A DNA stretch of 64,000 bases. Origin: an uncultured Lachnospiraceae bacterium (GTDB lineage: Bacteria; Bacillota; Clostridia; Lachnospirales; Lachnospiraceae). Of this stretch, positions 47,271 through 55,443 are shown in pieces (the first letter of the stretch is position 1; each line of letters starts with the position of its first letter). The notes under the pieces were generated by a model. The model worked only from the letters and a program-made list of their open reading frames with translations, was not told where the DNA came from and searched no databases. The position numbers and the translations under genes were made by a program. The DNA is taken from NCBI GenBank assembly GCA_902786515.1, contig CADADA010000006.1, positions 24,886-88,885 on the forward strand, in the 5' to 3' direction.

Positions 47271-48215
47271 ATGGAATATACAATCATTAAAATGAGCTTC
47301 CCACATGGAGTACATTTGGGTCAACACGATTTAGAAGATGCAGGATATGAATTATATGCAGACACTTTTTTTTCGGCACTTTGTACAGAAATAGTAAAAC
47401 AGAGAGAAGAACAGCTAGAGTGGTTTGTTGAGAAGGTTCGAACAGGAGAATTAGTATTTTCGGATGCTTTTCCGTACATAGGTGATATATTTTATTTGCC
47501 AAGACCTGTTTTGCAAGTTGAAAACAAAGATTATAGTGAAAATGCAGTTGAAACAAGAAAAGTTTGGAAAAATCTTTCATATCTTCCGTATGATGATTTT
47601 GAAGATTATTTGAATGGAGAAATAGATAGTGAAGGTGCAAAGTGCTTAAAAGAAGATTTTTCGTTAGGAAATACGGAAGTTAGAACCCATGCATCGGTTA
47701 CGTATGTTAATGAAACAAAGCCTTATCGTGTAGGGAGTTATCATTTTCAAGAAAATTGTGGATTGTACGTCATAGTGGGATACCAAAATGACGAGATTTA
47801 TCAATTTTTTAAAGAGATGTTAGTGTCTTTATCTTATTCAGGAATTGGTGGAAGAAAAAGTGCTGGATATGGAAGATTTACGGTAGAAGAAGAAAAAGTT
47901 CCTGTGGAAATTAATGAGCGCTTAAGTGAGAAAATGAATTTAGGGAAAACTTATATGACTTTATCTGTTTCTTTACCGCTGGATGAAGAATTGGATAAAG
48001 TATTAGAAACAGCATATTGTGTTTGGATAAAGAGAAGTGGTTTTGTGACATCTTTAGAATACTCAAAATCATATCGCAGAAGGCAGGATTTGTATGTGAT
48101 GAAATCTGGAAGTTGCGTAAAACAAGGTTTTAAGGGAAATATATATGATGTGTCGGATAAATTTGGAAATCATCCAGTGTATCGATATGCAATGCCGATG
48201 TTTTTGGAGGTGTAA
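47271..48215 (+). CDS. csm4: Type III-A effector subunit Csm4
   Basis: Csm4 (Cas5-like) caps the complex and holds the 5' handle of the crRNA. The 314-residue RAMP protein has PHGVHLGQHDLEDAGYELYADTFFSALC at the N-terminus and the glycine-rich loop SGIGGRKSAGYGRF (about residues 194-207). AGGAG precedes the ATG. csm5 starts only 2 bases later. Confidence 0.93.
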   Translation: MEYTIIKMSFPHGVHLGQHDLEDAGYELYADTFFSALCTEIVKQREEQLEWFVEKVRTGELVFSDAFPYIGDIFYLPRPVLQVENKDYSENAVETRKVWKNLSYLPYDDFEDYLNGEIDSEGAKCLKEDFSLGNTEVRTHASVTYVNETKPYRVGSYHFQENCGLYVIVGYQNDEIYQFFKEMLVSLSYSGIGGRKSAGYGRFTVEEEKVPVEINERLSEKMNLGKTYMTLSVSLPLDEELDKVLETAYCVWIKRSGFVTSLEYSKSYRRRQDLYVMKSGSCVKQGFKGNIYDVSDKFGNHPVYRYAMPMFLEV

Positions 48216-48217
48216 AC

Positions 48218-49333
48218 ATGGAGAGGGAATCTTTTTTGAAAACATATGATGTTACTTTGGAAGTAAAAGGACCGGTGTTTATTGGTTCGGGAAATCAAAT
48301 GTCATCTCAAGAGTATATTGGAATGAAAAATAGAATAATCGTTCCAGATATGAAAAAAATGATGGTTTCTTTGTGTCGTTTGGAATTGCAAGATGAATAT
48401 GAAAAATTTGTTTTACAAAGCTATGATAAAGATTTAAAATCATGGTTAATTAAGCAAAATATAACTACAGAAACTATGGAAAAATGGAAGAAATATGAAT
48501 TGGAATTGGGACCGTTAGACTTAAATAAACAAAGCAGACCCAAAATATCTGAGTTTATTAAGGATGGGTATGGATTACCATTTGTACCGGGTACAAGCTT
48601 AAAAGGAATGTTGCGCACTATTATATTGGGATATAATATACAAAAAAATCCTAATTTATATGCGGATTTTAAAGTGAAGAATGAGCGTTCAGTCTATAAG
48701 TATGAAAAGGATTACTTGAATGCAAAAACGGAAGAATTGGAGAATATGAGTTTTTGTCGCCTGAATAGAAAAAAAACTGAGAAATATGATGCAGTAAACG
48801 ATGTTATGTCAGGAATAATTGTGAGTGATAGTGAGCCGTTATCATTAAAAGATTTAGTGATTTGCAATAAATGGGATTATAGTATAGAAACAGGTAAATG
48901 TAGATCAATTGGAGTATATCGCGAATGTATAAAGCCGGGAACGAAAATACAATTTACCATAACGATTGACAGGAAAATAATTCCATACTCTATTGAAGAG
49001 ATTAAAGAGGCAATAGAAGCATTTGCAAATACATCTTATAATAATTTTATACAATATTTTGGTAAGTGTGCAAGACCAGAAAAAAATACTGTGTGGTTAG
49101 GAGGTGGCGTTGGCTTTTTGAGTAAAACAGTGATTTATCCAATGTATAGTAGAGCTGGAGTGAAAATTGCTCAGACAATATTTAAGAATACAAAAGTGCC
49201 AAAAAAACATAAGCATGTTAAAGATACAGAATGGGGTGTTTCTCCTCATTGTTTGAAAATGACTAAGTATAAAAATAAAGAGTATTACTTTGGAGAATGC
49301 TTAATAAATATAGAGGAAGCTACAGGCGGATAA
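48218..49333 (+). CDS. csm5: Type III-A effector subunit Csm5
   Basis: Csm5 sits at the 3' end of the crRNA in the complex and helps its maturation. The 371-residue RAMP protein begins YDVTLEVKGPVFIGSGNQ and has GLPFVPGTSLKGMLRTII and a C-terminal WLGGGVGFLSKTVIYPMY segment. GGAGGTG within the end of csm4 is its ribosome site. It is the last effector gene before the CRISPR leader; no terminator is evident after it. Confidence 0.93.
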   Translation: MERESFLKTYDVTLEVKGPVFIGSGNQMSSQEYIGMKNRIIVPDMKKMMVSLCRLELQDEYEKFVLQSYDKDLKSWLIKQNITTETMEKWKKYELELGPLDLNKQSRPKISEFIKDGYGLPFVPGTSLKGMLRTIILGYNIQKNPNLYADFKVKNERSVYKYEKDYLNAKTEELENMSFCRLNRKKTEKYDAVNDVMSGIIVSDSEPLSLKDLVICNKWDYSIETGKCRSIGVYRECIKPGTKIQFTITIDRKIIPYSIEEIKEAIEAFANTSYNNFIQYFGKCARPEKNTVWLGGGVGFLSKTVIYPMYSRAGVKIAQTIFKNTKVPKKHKHVKDTEWGVSPHCLKMTKYKNKEYYFGECLINIEEATGG

Positions 49334-49903
49334 TTTGATTGAATAATAGTGGGATTAAATAGACGTCAATAAATGTTTATTTTAATTAAACATGTAGATA
49401 GCGAAATTGTCGGTAGCAGTAAATATCGTATTTAAATATAATATCAGGTTGTTTGTTTGAATGACATAATTTTCGAGTTAGATAAGTGGTTGCGGTCATG
49501 CTTTTTAATATACATTTTAAGTTAATTTTTTAAAAATATGCAATGAATTTCTAGCATATTGAAGTATATTATTTCAAGGAAACTTGGTAAGATAAAAAAC
49601 ATGATTTTAACTATTAGGAATAGAAAAAGTGTATATACATAGGATGTAATATTAATAGTTATATTCTGGCAAAAACTGAAAGTAAATATAATTGGTTTAA
49701 TCATTAGTTTCAAATTTTTTGTTGAAAGAAAATAACATGGCTGATAAAATATATGTGGGAATTATTTTGATTTACGCCGCAAGGCTATTTATCATGGGTT
49801 GCACTGTTTTTAGTGATTTTATAGAACGGGGAATTAAAAGAAAATATTTACAGCCGAAAGGAGGCTTGCAAATCAGCTAAACATTAGTGCTTTATGGCAT
49901 AGG
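49334..49903 (+). promoter_or_regulatory. CRISPR leader / AT-rich intergenic region
   Basis: 570 AT-rich bases separate csm5 from the first repeat. Its position at the conserved end of the array marks it as the leader. A promoter-like pair, TTGAAA (49722-49727) and TAAAAT (49745-49750) with 17-base spacing, would start a transcript ~150 bases before repeat 1. A 47-codon frame (49737-49880) overlaps that promoter, and GAAAGGAGG occurs at 49856-49864. The first ~380 bases hold nothing else I recognise. Confidence 0.55.
49737..49880 (+). CDS. Possible 47-residue small protein in the CRISPR leader
   Basis: ATG 49737 opens a 47-codon frame ending at TAA 49878-49880, just 23 bases before the first repeat. 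The product would be a hydrophobic segment (IYVGIILIYAARLFIMGC) followed by a basic tail (ERGIKRKYLQPKGG), like a small membrane protein. There is no clear ribosome site, and a promoter-like pair overlaps its start, so it may be chance. Confidence 0.2.
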   Translation: MADKIYVGIILIYAARLFIMGCTVFSDFIERGIKRKYLQPKGGLQIS

Positions 49904-51079
49904 ATTAAAGAATATAAGACCCCGGTAGGGGACGAAAACAACCGGAACCGGAACCGTAACCGTAACCGGAACCGAAACATTAAAGAATATAAGACCCCGG
50001 TAGGGGACGAAAACTTGAAATATTGCAGCGGAAGAAACGGAGCAATATATTAAAGAATATAAGACCCCGGTAGGGGACGAAAACGTTGATAGATGTACCA
50101 ACGATTTTTTCAATTTCTATTAAAGAATATAAGACCCCGGTAGGGGACGAAAACTCATATTCACTTTTTTCTTGCTCTTTTTCTTTTCATTAAAGAATAT
50201 AAGACCCCGGTAGGGGACGAAAACATGATTCTTTCAACTTGTTAATAACACTCCCACATTAAAGAATATAAGACCCCGGTAGGGGACGAAAACAGAGAAT
50301 GTAGTATTCTTGAACTTCCACATCCATTAAAGAATATAAGACCCCGGTAGGGGACGAAAACCTCTCTGTTGCCGATTGCAACTTTCGTCTCATTGTATTA
50401 AAGAATATAAGACCCCGGTAGGGGACGAAAACCATTTATTCCCCTTTTCTTCGACTTCTTTTAGTCTATTAAAGAATATAAGACCCCGGTAGGGGACGAA
50501 AACTCTGATTTTCAACTTGCCCTTGTTTAGCATAATCAGTATTAAAGAATATAAGACCCCGGTAGGGGACGAAAACGGCATTAAATGTATCATATGTTGT
50601 TCTTGTACATATAATTAAAGAATATAAGACCCCGGTAGGGGACGAAAACTTTTTACTTTACTTTTAGGAGCTGCATCATAAGCTTATTAAAGAATATAAG
50701 ACCCCGGTAGGGGACGAAAAGCGGCAAATCGTCCTGTGTTGATTTTGGTATATAACATTAAAGAATATAAGACCCCGGTAGGGGACGAAAAGACATATCC
50801 CACTTTTGCATCATCCTTTCGTATTTTCATTAAAGAATATAAGACCCCGGTAGGGGACGAAAAGCAGACATGAACTTTTCAATGATTTCTTCTTCATTCA
50901 ATTAAAGAATATAAGACCCCGGTAGGGGACGAAAACTATATGCTTTCATTGGAGATGAATCAAATATATCAATTAAAGAATATAAGACCCCGGTAGGGGA
51001 CAAAAACGGAGAAAAATTCAGATTGATGACTCTTCTTATCAGCATTAAAGAATATAAGCCCCCGATATGGGACGAAAAC
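49904..51079 (+). CRISPR. Type III-A CRISPR array, 17 repeats and 16 spacers
   Basis: The 36-bp repeat begins ATTAAAGAATATAAG, has a CCCC-GGTA-GGGG stem, and ends in ACGAAAAC, which matches the 8-nt 5' handle of III-A crRNAs (compare ACGAGAAC of Staphylococcus epidermidis). That end sets transcription on the plus strand. Repeats start at 49904, 49979, 50049, 50119, 50189, 50258, 50326, 50397, 50468, 50541, 50614, 50686, 50757, 50829, 50901, 50972 and 51044. Spacers are 32-39 nt. Repeats 12-14 end in G instead of C, repeat 16 has one change in the handle, and repeat 17 is degenerate in the stem, so the distal end is at 51079. Confidence 0.98.
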
Positions 51080-51130
51080 CGCCAACGTCCTTCAGCATTA
51101 TTCCGACTTGAATTAAAACGCAAAATCAAC
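51080..51130 (+). repeat. Possible decayed remnant of a further spacer-repeat unit
   Basis: After the degenerate repeat 17 come 32 spacer-sized bases, then ATTAAAACGCAAAATC at 51112. It starts like a repeat and holds a handle-like ACGCAAAA, but the stem is missing. Confidence 0.35.
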
Positions 51131-51212
51131 TAACTTGGAAAGAACCATTGGGACTTGACATTTTATAACATTGCATAAAAATGTGAAAATACACAAAAAA
51201 TAGTAATGGCTA

Positions 51213-51241
51213 TTGATTAAATAAATATTGGATGATACAAT
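51213..51241 (+). promoter_or_regulatory. Promoter of the AAA ATPase gene
   Basis: TTGATT and TACAAT are 17 bases apart, 49 bases before the ATG. A palindrome TGTGTCAACACA (51257-51268) lies between promoter and start and could be an operator. Confidence 0.5.
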
Positions 51242-51289
51242 GTTATTACTAAAAAATGTGTCAACACACAAAAACAAGGAGTGAAACTT

Positions 51290-52543
51290 ATGGAGATTAA
51301 AAGAGATGCATACCTTGAACAGTTAAAGATAAGAAAAGATAATGGGATGATAAAGATTATCACGGGAATCAGGAGATGCGGAAAATCATTCCTGTTATTT
51401 GTATTGTTTAAGAAATATTTATTGGAGAGTGGTGTAGATAATGACCATATTATTGAGATTGCCTTAGATGGTATTGAAAATGAGGAACTGAGAGATCCCA
51501 AAAAGTGTTATCAGTATATCAAGGACGCGATGAAAGATAAACAGAAGTATTATTTGCTTTTAGATGAAGTACAGTTTATGCCACGATTTGAAGAAGTGCT
51601 GAACAGTTTGCTTCGTATTAGCAATATTGATGTATATGTGACCGGAAGCAATTCGAAATTTTTATCCAGTGATATTGTAACTGAATTTAGAGGCAGAGGA
51701 GATGAGATAAGAATTTATCCGCTATCATTTGCAGAGTTCTATAATGCTTATGAGGGAGATTATGATGATGCTTGGGAGGAGTATATGATATACGGAGGCT
51801 TACCACAGGTGGCAGGGTTTCATGTGGAACGCCAAAAGGCAGAATATCTAAAAAATATTTTTACCAATGTCTATATCAAGGATGTGGTAGATAGAAATAA
51901 GATTCAAAATGTTGACAAAATTGGAACTTTGGTAGATATTCTTGCTTCTGCAATAGGGGCACCTACCAATCCAACTAAAATATCAAATACTTTTAAAAGT
52001 GAACGAGGTATCAATTATAGCAATAAAACTATATCTAACCATATTGATTATTTAGCAGAAGCATTTTTGATTTCTAAAGCGGAACGATATGATATCAAGG
52101 GAAGGAAACATGTGGGTGCAAACCTGAAATATTATTTTTCAGATGTGGGACTTAGAAATGCCAGATTGAATTTTAGGCAGCAGGAACCTACTCATATTAT
52201 GGAAAATATAGTCTATAATGAGCTACTTATCAGAGGCTATAATGTGGATGTTGGTATCGTAGAAGTGTACACAAAGAATGATGAAGGGAAAACGACTCGT
52301 AAGCAGTTTGAGGTTGATTTTGTAGTGAATCAAGGTAGTCAAAGATATTATATTCAAGTAGCCTATGATATGACTTCTGAGGAAAAGCAGGCACAGGAAC
52401 TTAATTCATTTAGGAATATTCCGGATTCGTTCAAGAAGATTGTTATTGTAAATGGAACAAAAAAGCCTTGGAGAAATGAGGAAGGCTTTGTAATCATGGG
52501 AATCAAGTATTTTCTACTTAATGCGGATAGTTTGGAATTTTAG
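51290..52543 (+). CDS. AAA-family ATPase with DUF4143-type C-terminal domain
   Basis: The ~417-residue protein has Walker A in ITGIRRCGKSFLL (about residues 26-38), Walker B in YYLLLDEVQFM, a sensor-like VYVTGSNSKFLSS, and the family segment RIYPLSFAEFYNAY with YGGLPQV. The C-terminal DUF4143/restriction-like region has QFEVDFVVNQGSQRYYIQVAY, whose E-x-D...Q pattern recalls a PD-(D/E)xK fold. Such ATPases are abundant in gut anaerobes and their role is unknown. It has its own promoter. ATG 51290 is chosen since AAGGAG lies eight bases upstream and overlaps the alternative GTG 51281. It may be mobile cargo between array and cas1. Confidence 0.85.
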   Translation: MEIKRDAYLEQLKIRKDNGMIKIITGIRRCGKSFLLFVLFKKYLLESGVDNDHIIEIALDGIENEELRDPKKCYQYIKDAMKDKQKYYLLLDEVQFMPRFEEVLNSLLRISNIDVYVTGSNSKFLSSDIVTEFRGRGDEIRIYPLSFAEFYNAYEGDYDDAWEEYMIYGGLPQVAGFHVERQKAEYLKNIFTNVYIKDVVDRNKIQNVDKIGTLVDILASAIGAPTNPTKISNTFKSERGINYSNKTISNHIDYLAEAFLISKAERYDIKGRKHVGANLKYYFSDVGLRNARLNFRQQEPTHIMENIVYNELLIRGYNVDVGIVEVYTKNDEGKTTRKQFEVDFVVNQGSQRYYIQVAYDMTSEEKQAQELNSFRNIPDSFKKIVIVNGTKKPWRNEEGFVIMGIKYFLLNADSLEF

Positions 52544-52563
52544 TGAGGTTAATGTAAGGAGGA

Positions 52564-52743
52564 ATACGGGGTAATAATCAGCGAAAGAGGTTTGTTAAAG
52601 AGATACGTCATAATCTGTCTGTAATTGAGGAAAAAGCTTCTTCAACAAAACCGGAAGAAGAAATCCTTTGGTAGTTAATTGCAGCGTTGCTTGCCTATCT
52701 CGATAAAGAGAATAACTCTTCGAGAAAGATTAAGCGAAAATAA
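52564..52743 (+). pseudogene. Probable remnant of a small gene with an internal amber codon
   Basis: After AAGGAGGA at 52556-52563 the frame reads RGNNQRKRFVKEIRHNL, then EEILW, then TAG (52672-52674). It continues in the same frame with LIAALLAYLDKENNSSRKIK to TAA 52741-52743. There is no proper start codon. The gap to the next gene, 52544-53157, otherwise holds hairpins and a promoter. I do not recognise the family. Confidence 0.3.
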
Positions 52744-52747
52744 AAAA

Positions 52748-52797
52748 GCCTATCCTGTCTGCAAACGGGATAGGCGGTGTCCATAAGGACATTTTTT
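52748..52797 (+). terminator. Double hairpin terminator
   Basis: GCCTATCC/GGATAGGC forms one hairpin. TGTCC-ATAA-GGACA followed by six T residues forms a second, canonical terminator. Confidence 0.7.
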
Positions 52798-52810
52798 AAC
52801 CTAAACTCGG

Positions 52811-52838
52811 AGCATCCACCTTTGGAGTGGGTGCTTTC
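52811..52838 (+). other. Stem-loop of unknown function
   Basis: AGCATCCAC and GTGGGTGCT form a 9-bp stem with one G-T pair and a 7-nt loop, followed by TTCTGTTTG. It may be a further terminator or the end of a lost element. The ~230 bases after it, up to the promoter at 53070, show nothing recognisable. Confidence 0.4.
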
Positions 52839-53069
52839 TGTTTGTTTATATGTTACCATGTTATGTTTGAAATTTCAAGAAGTTTTGAACAATTTTGGAA
52901 ACTTTTATAGTAATCCTGTCAGTTCACGTCATTTTTATTAATTGTAGTGGAGTATATAGCAGGCATTTGACCTATATTGATATTATTATTCCGTAAATAT
53001 GAATGAAAATATTGAAAAACAATAAAATTACTCCCAATATAGGAATAAAAAGACGAAATATGTATTCCG

Positions 53070-53098
53070 TTGTGCAGCACGTGTTAATTTGCTATACT
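53070..53098 (+). promoter_or_regulatory. Promoter of the zinc-ribbon gene
   Basis: TTGTGC and TATACT are 17 bases apart, 59 bases before the ATG. Confidence 0.5.
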
Positions 53099-53157
53099 TA
53101 AGATGTTACAAAGATAAAACGTAAATTAAGTTAAGGGTAAATAAGGAGAGTGCTTGT

Positions 53158-53952
53158 ATGGCAATTGTATTATGTCCGAGTTGTGGCGGAAAGGTATCAG
53201 ATAAAGCAAAAAAATGTGTTCATTGTGGGACAGTATTGATTGAGGAAAAAATAAAGTGTGTGGAATGTGGCTCTGAATTAGATGAAGGTGCAACTACATG
53301 TATTTATTGTGGATGTCCGGTAGAAAAAACAAATGGTTCGGGAGAACAGGAAAAGCCACAGAAAGTAGAAGTTACCGGAGTGAGATTATCAAGACGTGTC
53401 AAAAGGCTTGTGTGTATTTTATCGCTTGTATCATTGGTCTGCGGATTAATATTTTTCAGTGTAAACCAATATCAGAAAAAGAAAACGGTAAAAAAATATA
53501 AGAATAATTTATCTATAACAGCCGATTTGATGGCAATAGGTGCTATGAAAGCGGAAAACAGTTGTAATTTGATAGTGAAAGTCTGGAAAAATGCTATTTT
53601 TGAAGAACGTAATTTGGATACAGATAAGTATACATATGAGGACGGCGAATTCGTAGATTTTAATACTGCATTAAAAAATCTCTTTTTGGATGATAGTTTT
53701 AGAGAGAAAATAAATTCCATTGAAGAAAATCAAAAAGAAGTAGATGAACTTATGAAAAAAATGAAGAAGCCACCCAAAGAATACAAAGATGCTTATGAAG
53801 CTTTATCAGAATTTTATGACGCATATTATACATTCACAAATTGTGCAATTGATCCATCTGGAAGTTACCAATCATATTCAAGTAATTTTAATGATGCTGA
53901 TACAGAAGCTGAAAAATGCTATAGAGCATTGCAAAAGTATATTGATGAATAG
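53158..53952 (+). CDS. Double zinc-ribbon membrane protein
   Basis: The 264-residue protein has two N-terminal zinc ribbons (CPSCGG...CVHCG and CVECG...CIYCGCP, residues 7-62) and a short linker. A single membrane helix (about 85-103, LVCILSLVSLVCGLIFFSV) is followed by a ~155-residue Lys/Glu-rich helical outer domain. This layout is common in Firmicutes proteins of unknown function. The ribosome site is AAGGAGAG. It lies 70 bases before cas1, but nothing links it functionally to CRISPR; it may be cargo. Confidence 0.75.
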   Translation: MAIVLCPSCGGKVSDKAKKCVHCGTVLIEEKIKCVECGSELDEGATTCIYCGCPVEKTNGSGEQEKPQKVEVTGVRLSRRVKRLVCILSLVSLVCGLIFFSVNQYQKKKTVKKYKNNLSITADLMAIGAMKAENSCNLIVKVWKNAIFEERNLDTDKYTYEDGEFVDFNTALKNLFLDDSFREKINSIEENQKEVDELMKKMKKPPKEYKDAYEALSEFYDAYYTFTNCAIDPSGSYQSYSSNFNDADTEAEKCYRALQKYIDE

Positions 53953-54022
53953 TCGATTTTCTGATAAATCTTTATTTTTAAAAGTGATAAATATAATTGG
54001 TGTTAAACCGGGAGGTAGCGGA

Positions 54023-55027
54023 ATGAGCATACTTTACGTAACAGAACATGGTGCAATAGTTTCTATTGAACAAAACTGTGTTAAGGTTAAGAAGGAAAAG
54101 GACAATTTCTGCAGGTCTATTCCACTGGAAACATTGGAAAGCATCAATATTATGGGGAAAAGCCAGCTGACAACGCAATGTGCAGAAGTGTGTTTGCAAA
54201 AGGGAATCCCTGTATCGTATTATTCTCCACATGGAAAATATTTTGGTAAATTGCAATCAACCGGACATGTTCATGTTGAAATACAGCGTCAACAGTCTAA
54301 ACTATATCATACTTCGTTTGCGTTAGAACTCGGCAAAGAAATTATGGAATCAAAATTACATAATCAGGAAGTATTACTACGGCGTTATGAAAGAAACTCG
54401 GAAGTGAATGTTGAACAGGAGCGCATGGAATTAAAGCGGGCAAAGAATAAAATAAGAACAAGCAAAGATATAAATCAATTAATTGGATATGAGGGAATTG
54501 GTGCAAGGTCATATTTCAGAGGATTAGGAAAACTTGTACAAGAAGATTTTTATTTTTCAAAACGTACAAGACGTCCGCCAAGAGATGCGTTCAACTCAAT
54601 GTTGAGTTTGGGATATTCATTGCTGATGAATGAAATCTATGGAAAACTGGAAAACAAGGGCCTAAATCCATATTTTGGGTTTGTTCATCAGGATAGAGAG
54701 CAACATCCTACGTTGGCAAGTGATATGATGGAAGAATGGAGACCGGTTATAGTTGATTCGACGGTTATGAGTCTGGTAAACGGACACGAAATTTCAATCG
54801 AGGATTTTTATCAGGATATAGAGCAGCCGGGGGTGTTTTTAACAAAAGATGGAATGCACATATTTTTAAAAAAACTGGAAGTGACACAGCGTAGAGATAC
54901 AAAGTATTTGGACTATGTTACCTATGCTACAAGCTTTCGCCGTGCAATCGAATTACAAATCGGACAATTAGTAAAAGCTATTGAGTTTGAAGACCCGACA
55001 ATCTATCAGGGGATACGTATTCGTTAA
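54023..55027 (+). CDS. cas1: CRISPR integrase Cas1
   Basis: Cas1 with Cas2 inserts new spacers at the leader end of the array. The ~334-residue protein begins SILYVTEHGAIVSIEQN and contains YEGIGARSYFRGL, holding a predicted metal-binding Glu. NPYFGFVHQDREQHPTLASDMMEEWRPVIVDS holds the expected His and acidic residues. ATG 54023 is chosen because GGGAGG lies upstream; the longer in-frame extension overlaps the zinc-ribbon gene. Active-site residues look complete, so adaptation could work. cas2 follows after 37 bases. Confidence 0.94.
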   Translation: MSILYVTEHGAIVSIEQNCVKVKKEKDNFCRSIPLETLESINIMGKSQLTTQCAEVCLQKGIPVSYYSPHGKYFGKLQSTGHVHVEIQRQQSKLYHTSFALELGKEIMESKLHNQEVLLRRYERNSEVNVEQERMELKRAKNKIRTSKDINQLIGYEGIGARSYFRGLGKLVQEDFYFSKRTRRPPRDAFNSMLSLGYSLLMNEIYGKLENKGLNPYFGFVHQDREQHPTLASDMMEEWRPVIVDSTVMSLVNGHEISIEDFYQDIEQPGVFLTKDGMHIFLKKLEVTQRRDTKYLDYVTYATSFRRAIELQIGQLVKAIEFEDPTIYQGIRIR

Positions 55028-55064
55028 GCTTATTTTTTACCCATTTTCACAAGGAGGATAAAGA

Positions 55065-55385
55065 ATGAAGAATGAAGATTTTTGCTTTTCAAATTTGGAA
55101 GAAACAGTGGATAACAGAATTTTAGTCTTGGTCATTTACGATATAGTAGATAATAAAAAGCGCTTACGTTTAGCAAAATATTTACAGGGGTATGGATTTC
55201 GTATACAAAAGTCTGCTTTTGAAGCTTTACTTAGAGAAAATCTTTATGAAAAAATGCTGGTTGGTCTTAGAGGATTTGCTTCTGATATAGACAGTATCAG
55301 AGTGTATAAAATTATAGGGAAAAATCAAATAAAAAATTTTGGACGAAATCTGTCATATGCACAGGATGAAGTAATTATTGTGTAG
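55065..55385 (+). CDS. cas2: CRISPR adaptation protein Cas2
   Basis: The 106-residue protein has the family ferredoxin-like start ILVLVIYDIVDNKKRLRLAKYLQGYGFRIQKSAFE, with the conserved Asp after IY, and ends in a beta strand (DEVIIV). AAGGAGG precedes the ATG. It pairs with Cas1 as a structural partner. An N-terminal extension of about 17 residues precedes the domain. Confidence 0.92.
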   Translation: MKNEDFCFSNLEETVDNRILVLVIYDIVDNKKRLRLAKYLQGYGFRIQKSAFEALLRENLYEKMLVGLRGFASDIDSIRVYKIIGKNQIKNFGRNLSYAQDEVIIV

Positions 55386-55443
55386 TTACATATTTTCTTG
55401 TTTGTGGTAGAATGAATGAAAAAAGAAAATTTGGAGGCTAAGT

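Noticed and set aside
49892..51129. Minus-strand frames across the array encoding repeated VFVPYRGLIFFN or SSPTGVLYSLI peptides
   Set aside because: They are translations of the CRISPR repeat in different frames, with no start or ribosome site, and are not genes.
44429..52674. TAG read as an amino acid throughout this genome
   Set aside because: Many intact genes here end in TAG at the expected family length (tgt, the GlgB-like gene, spoIIIAH, asp23, apbE), so TAG is a normal stop.
53158..53952. Zinc-ribbon membrane protein as a CRISPR ancillary effector
   Set aside because: It has its own promoter and a common housekeeping-like layout, with no nuclease or CARF feature; position alone is not enough.
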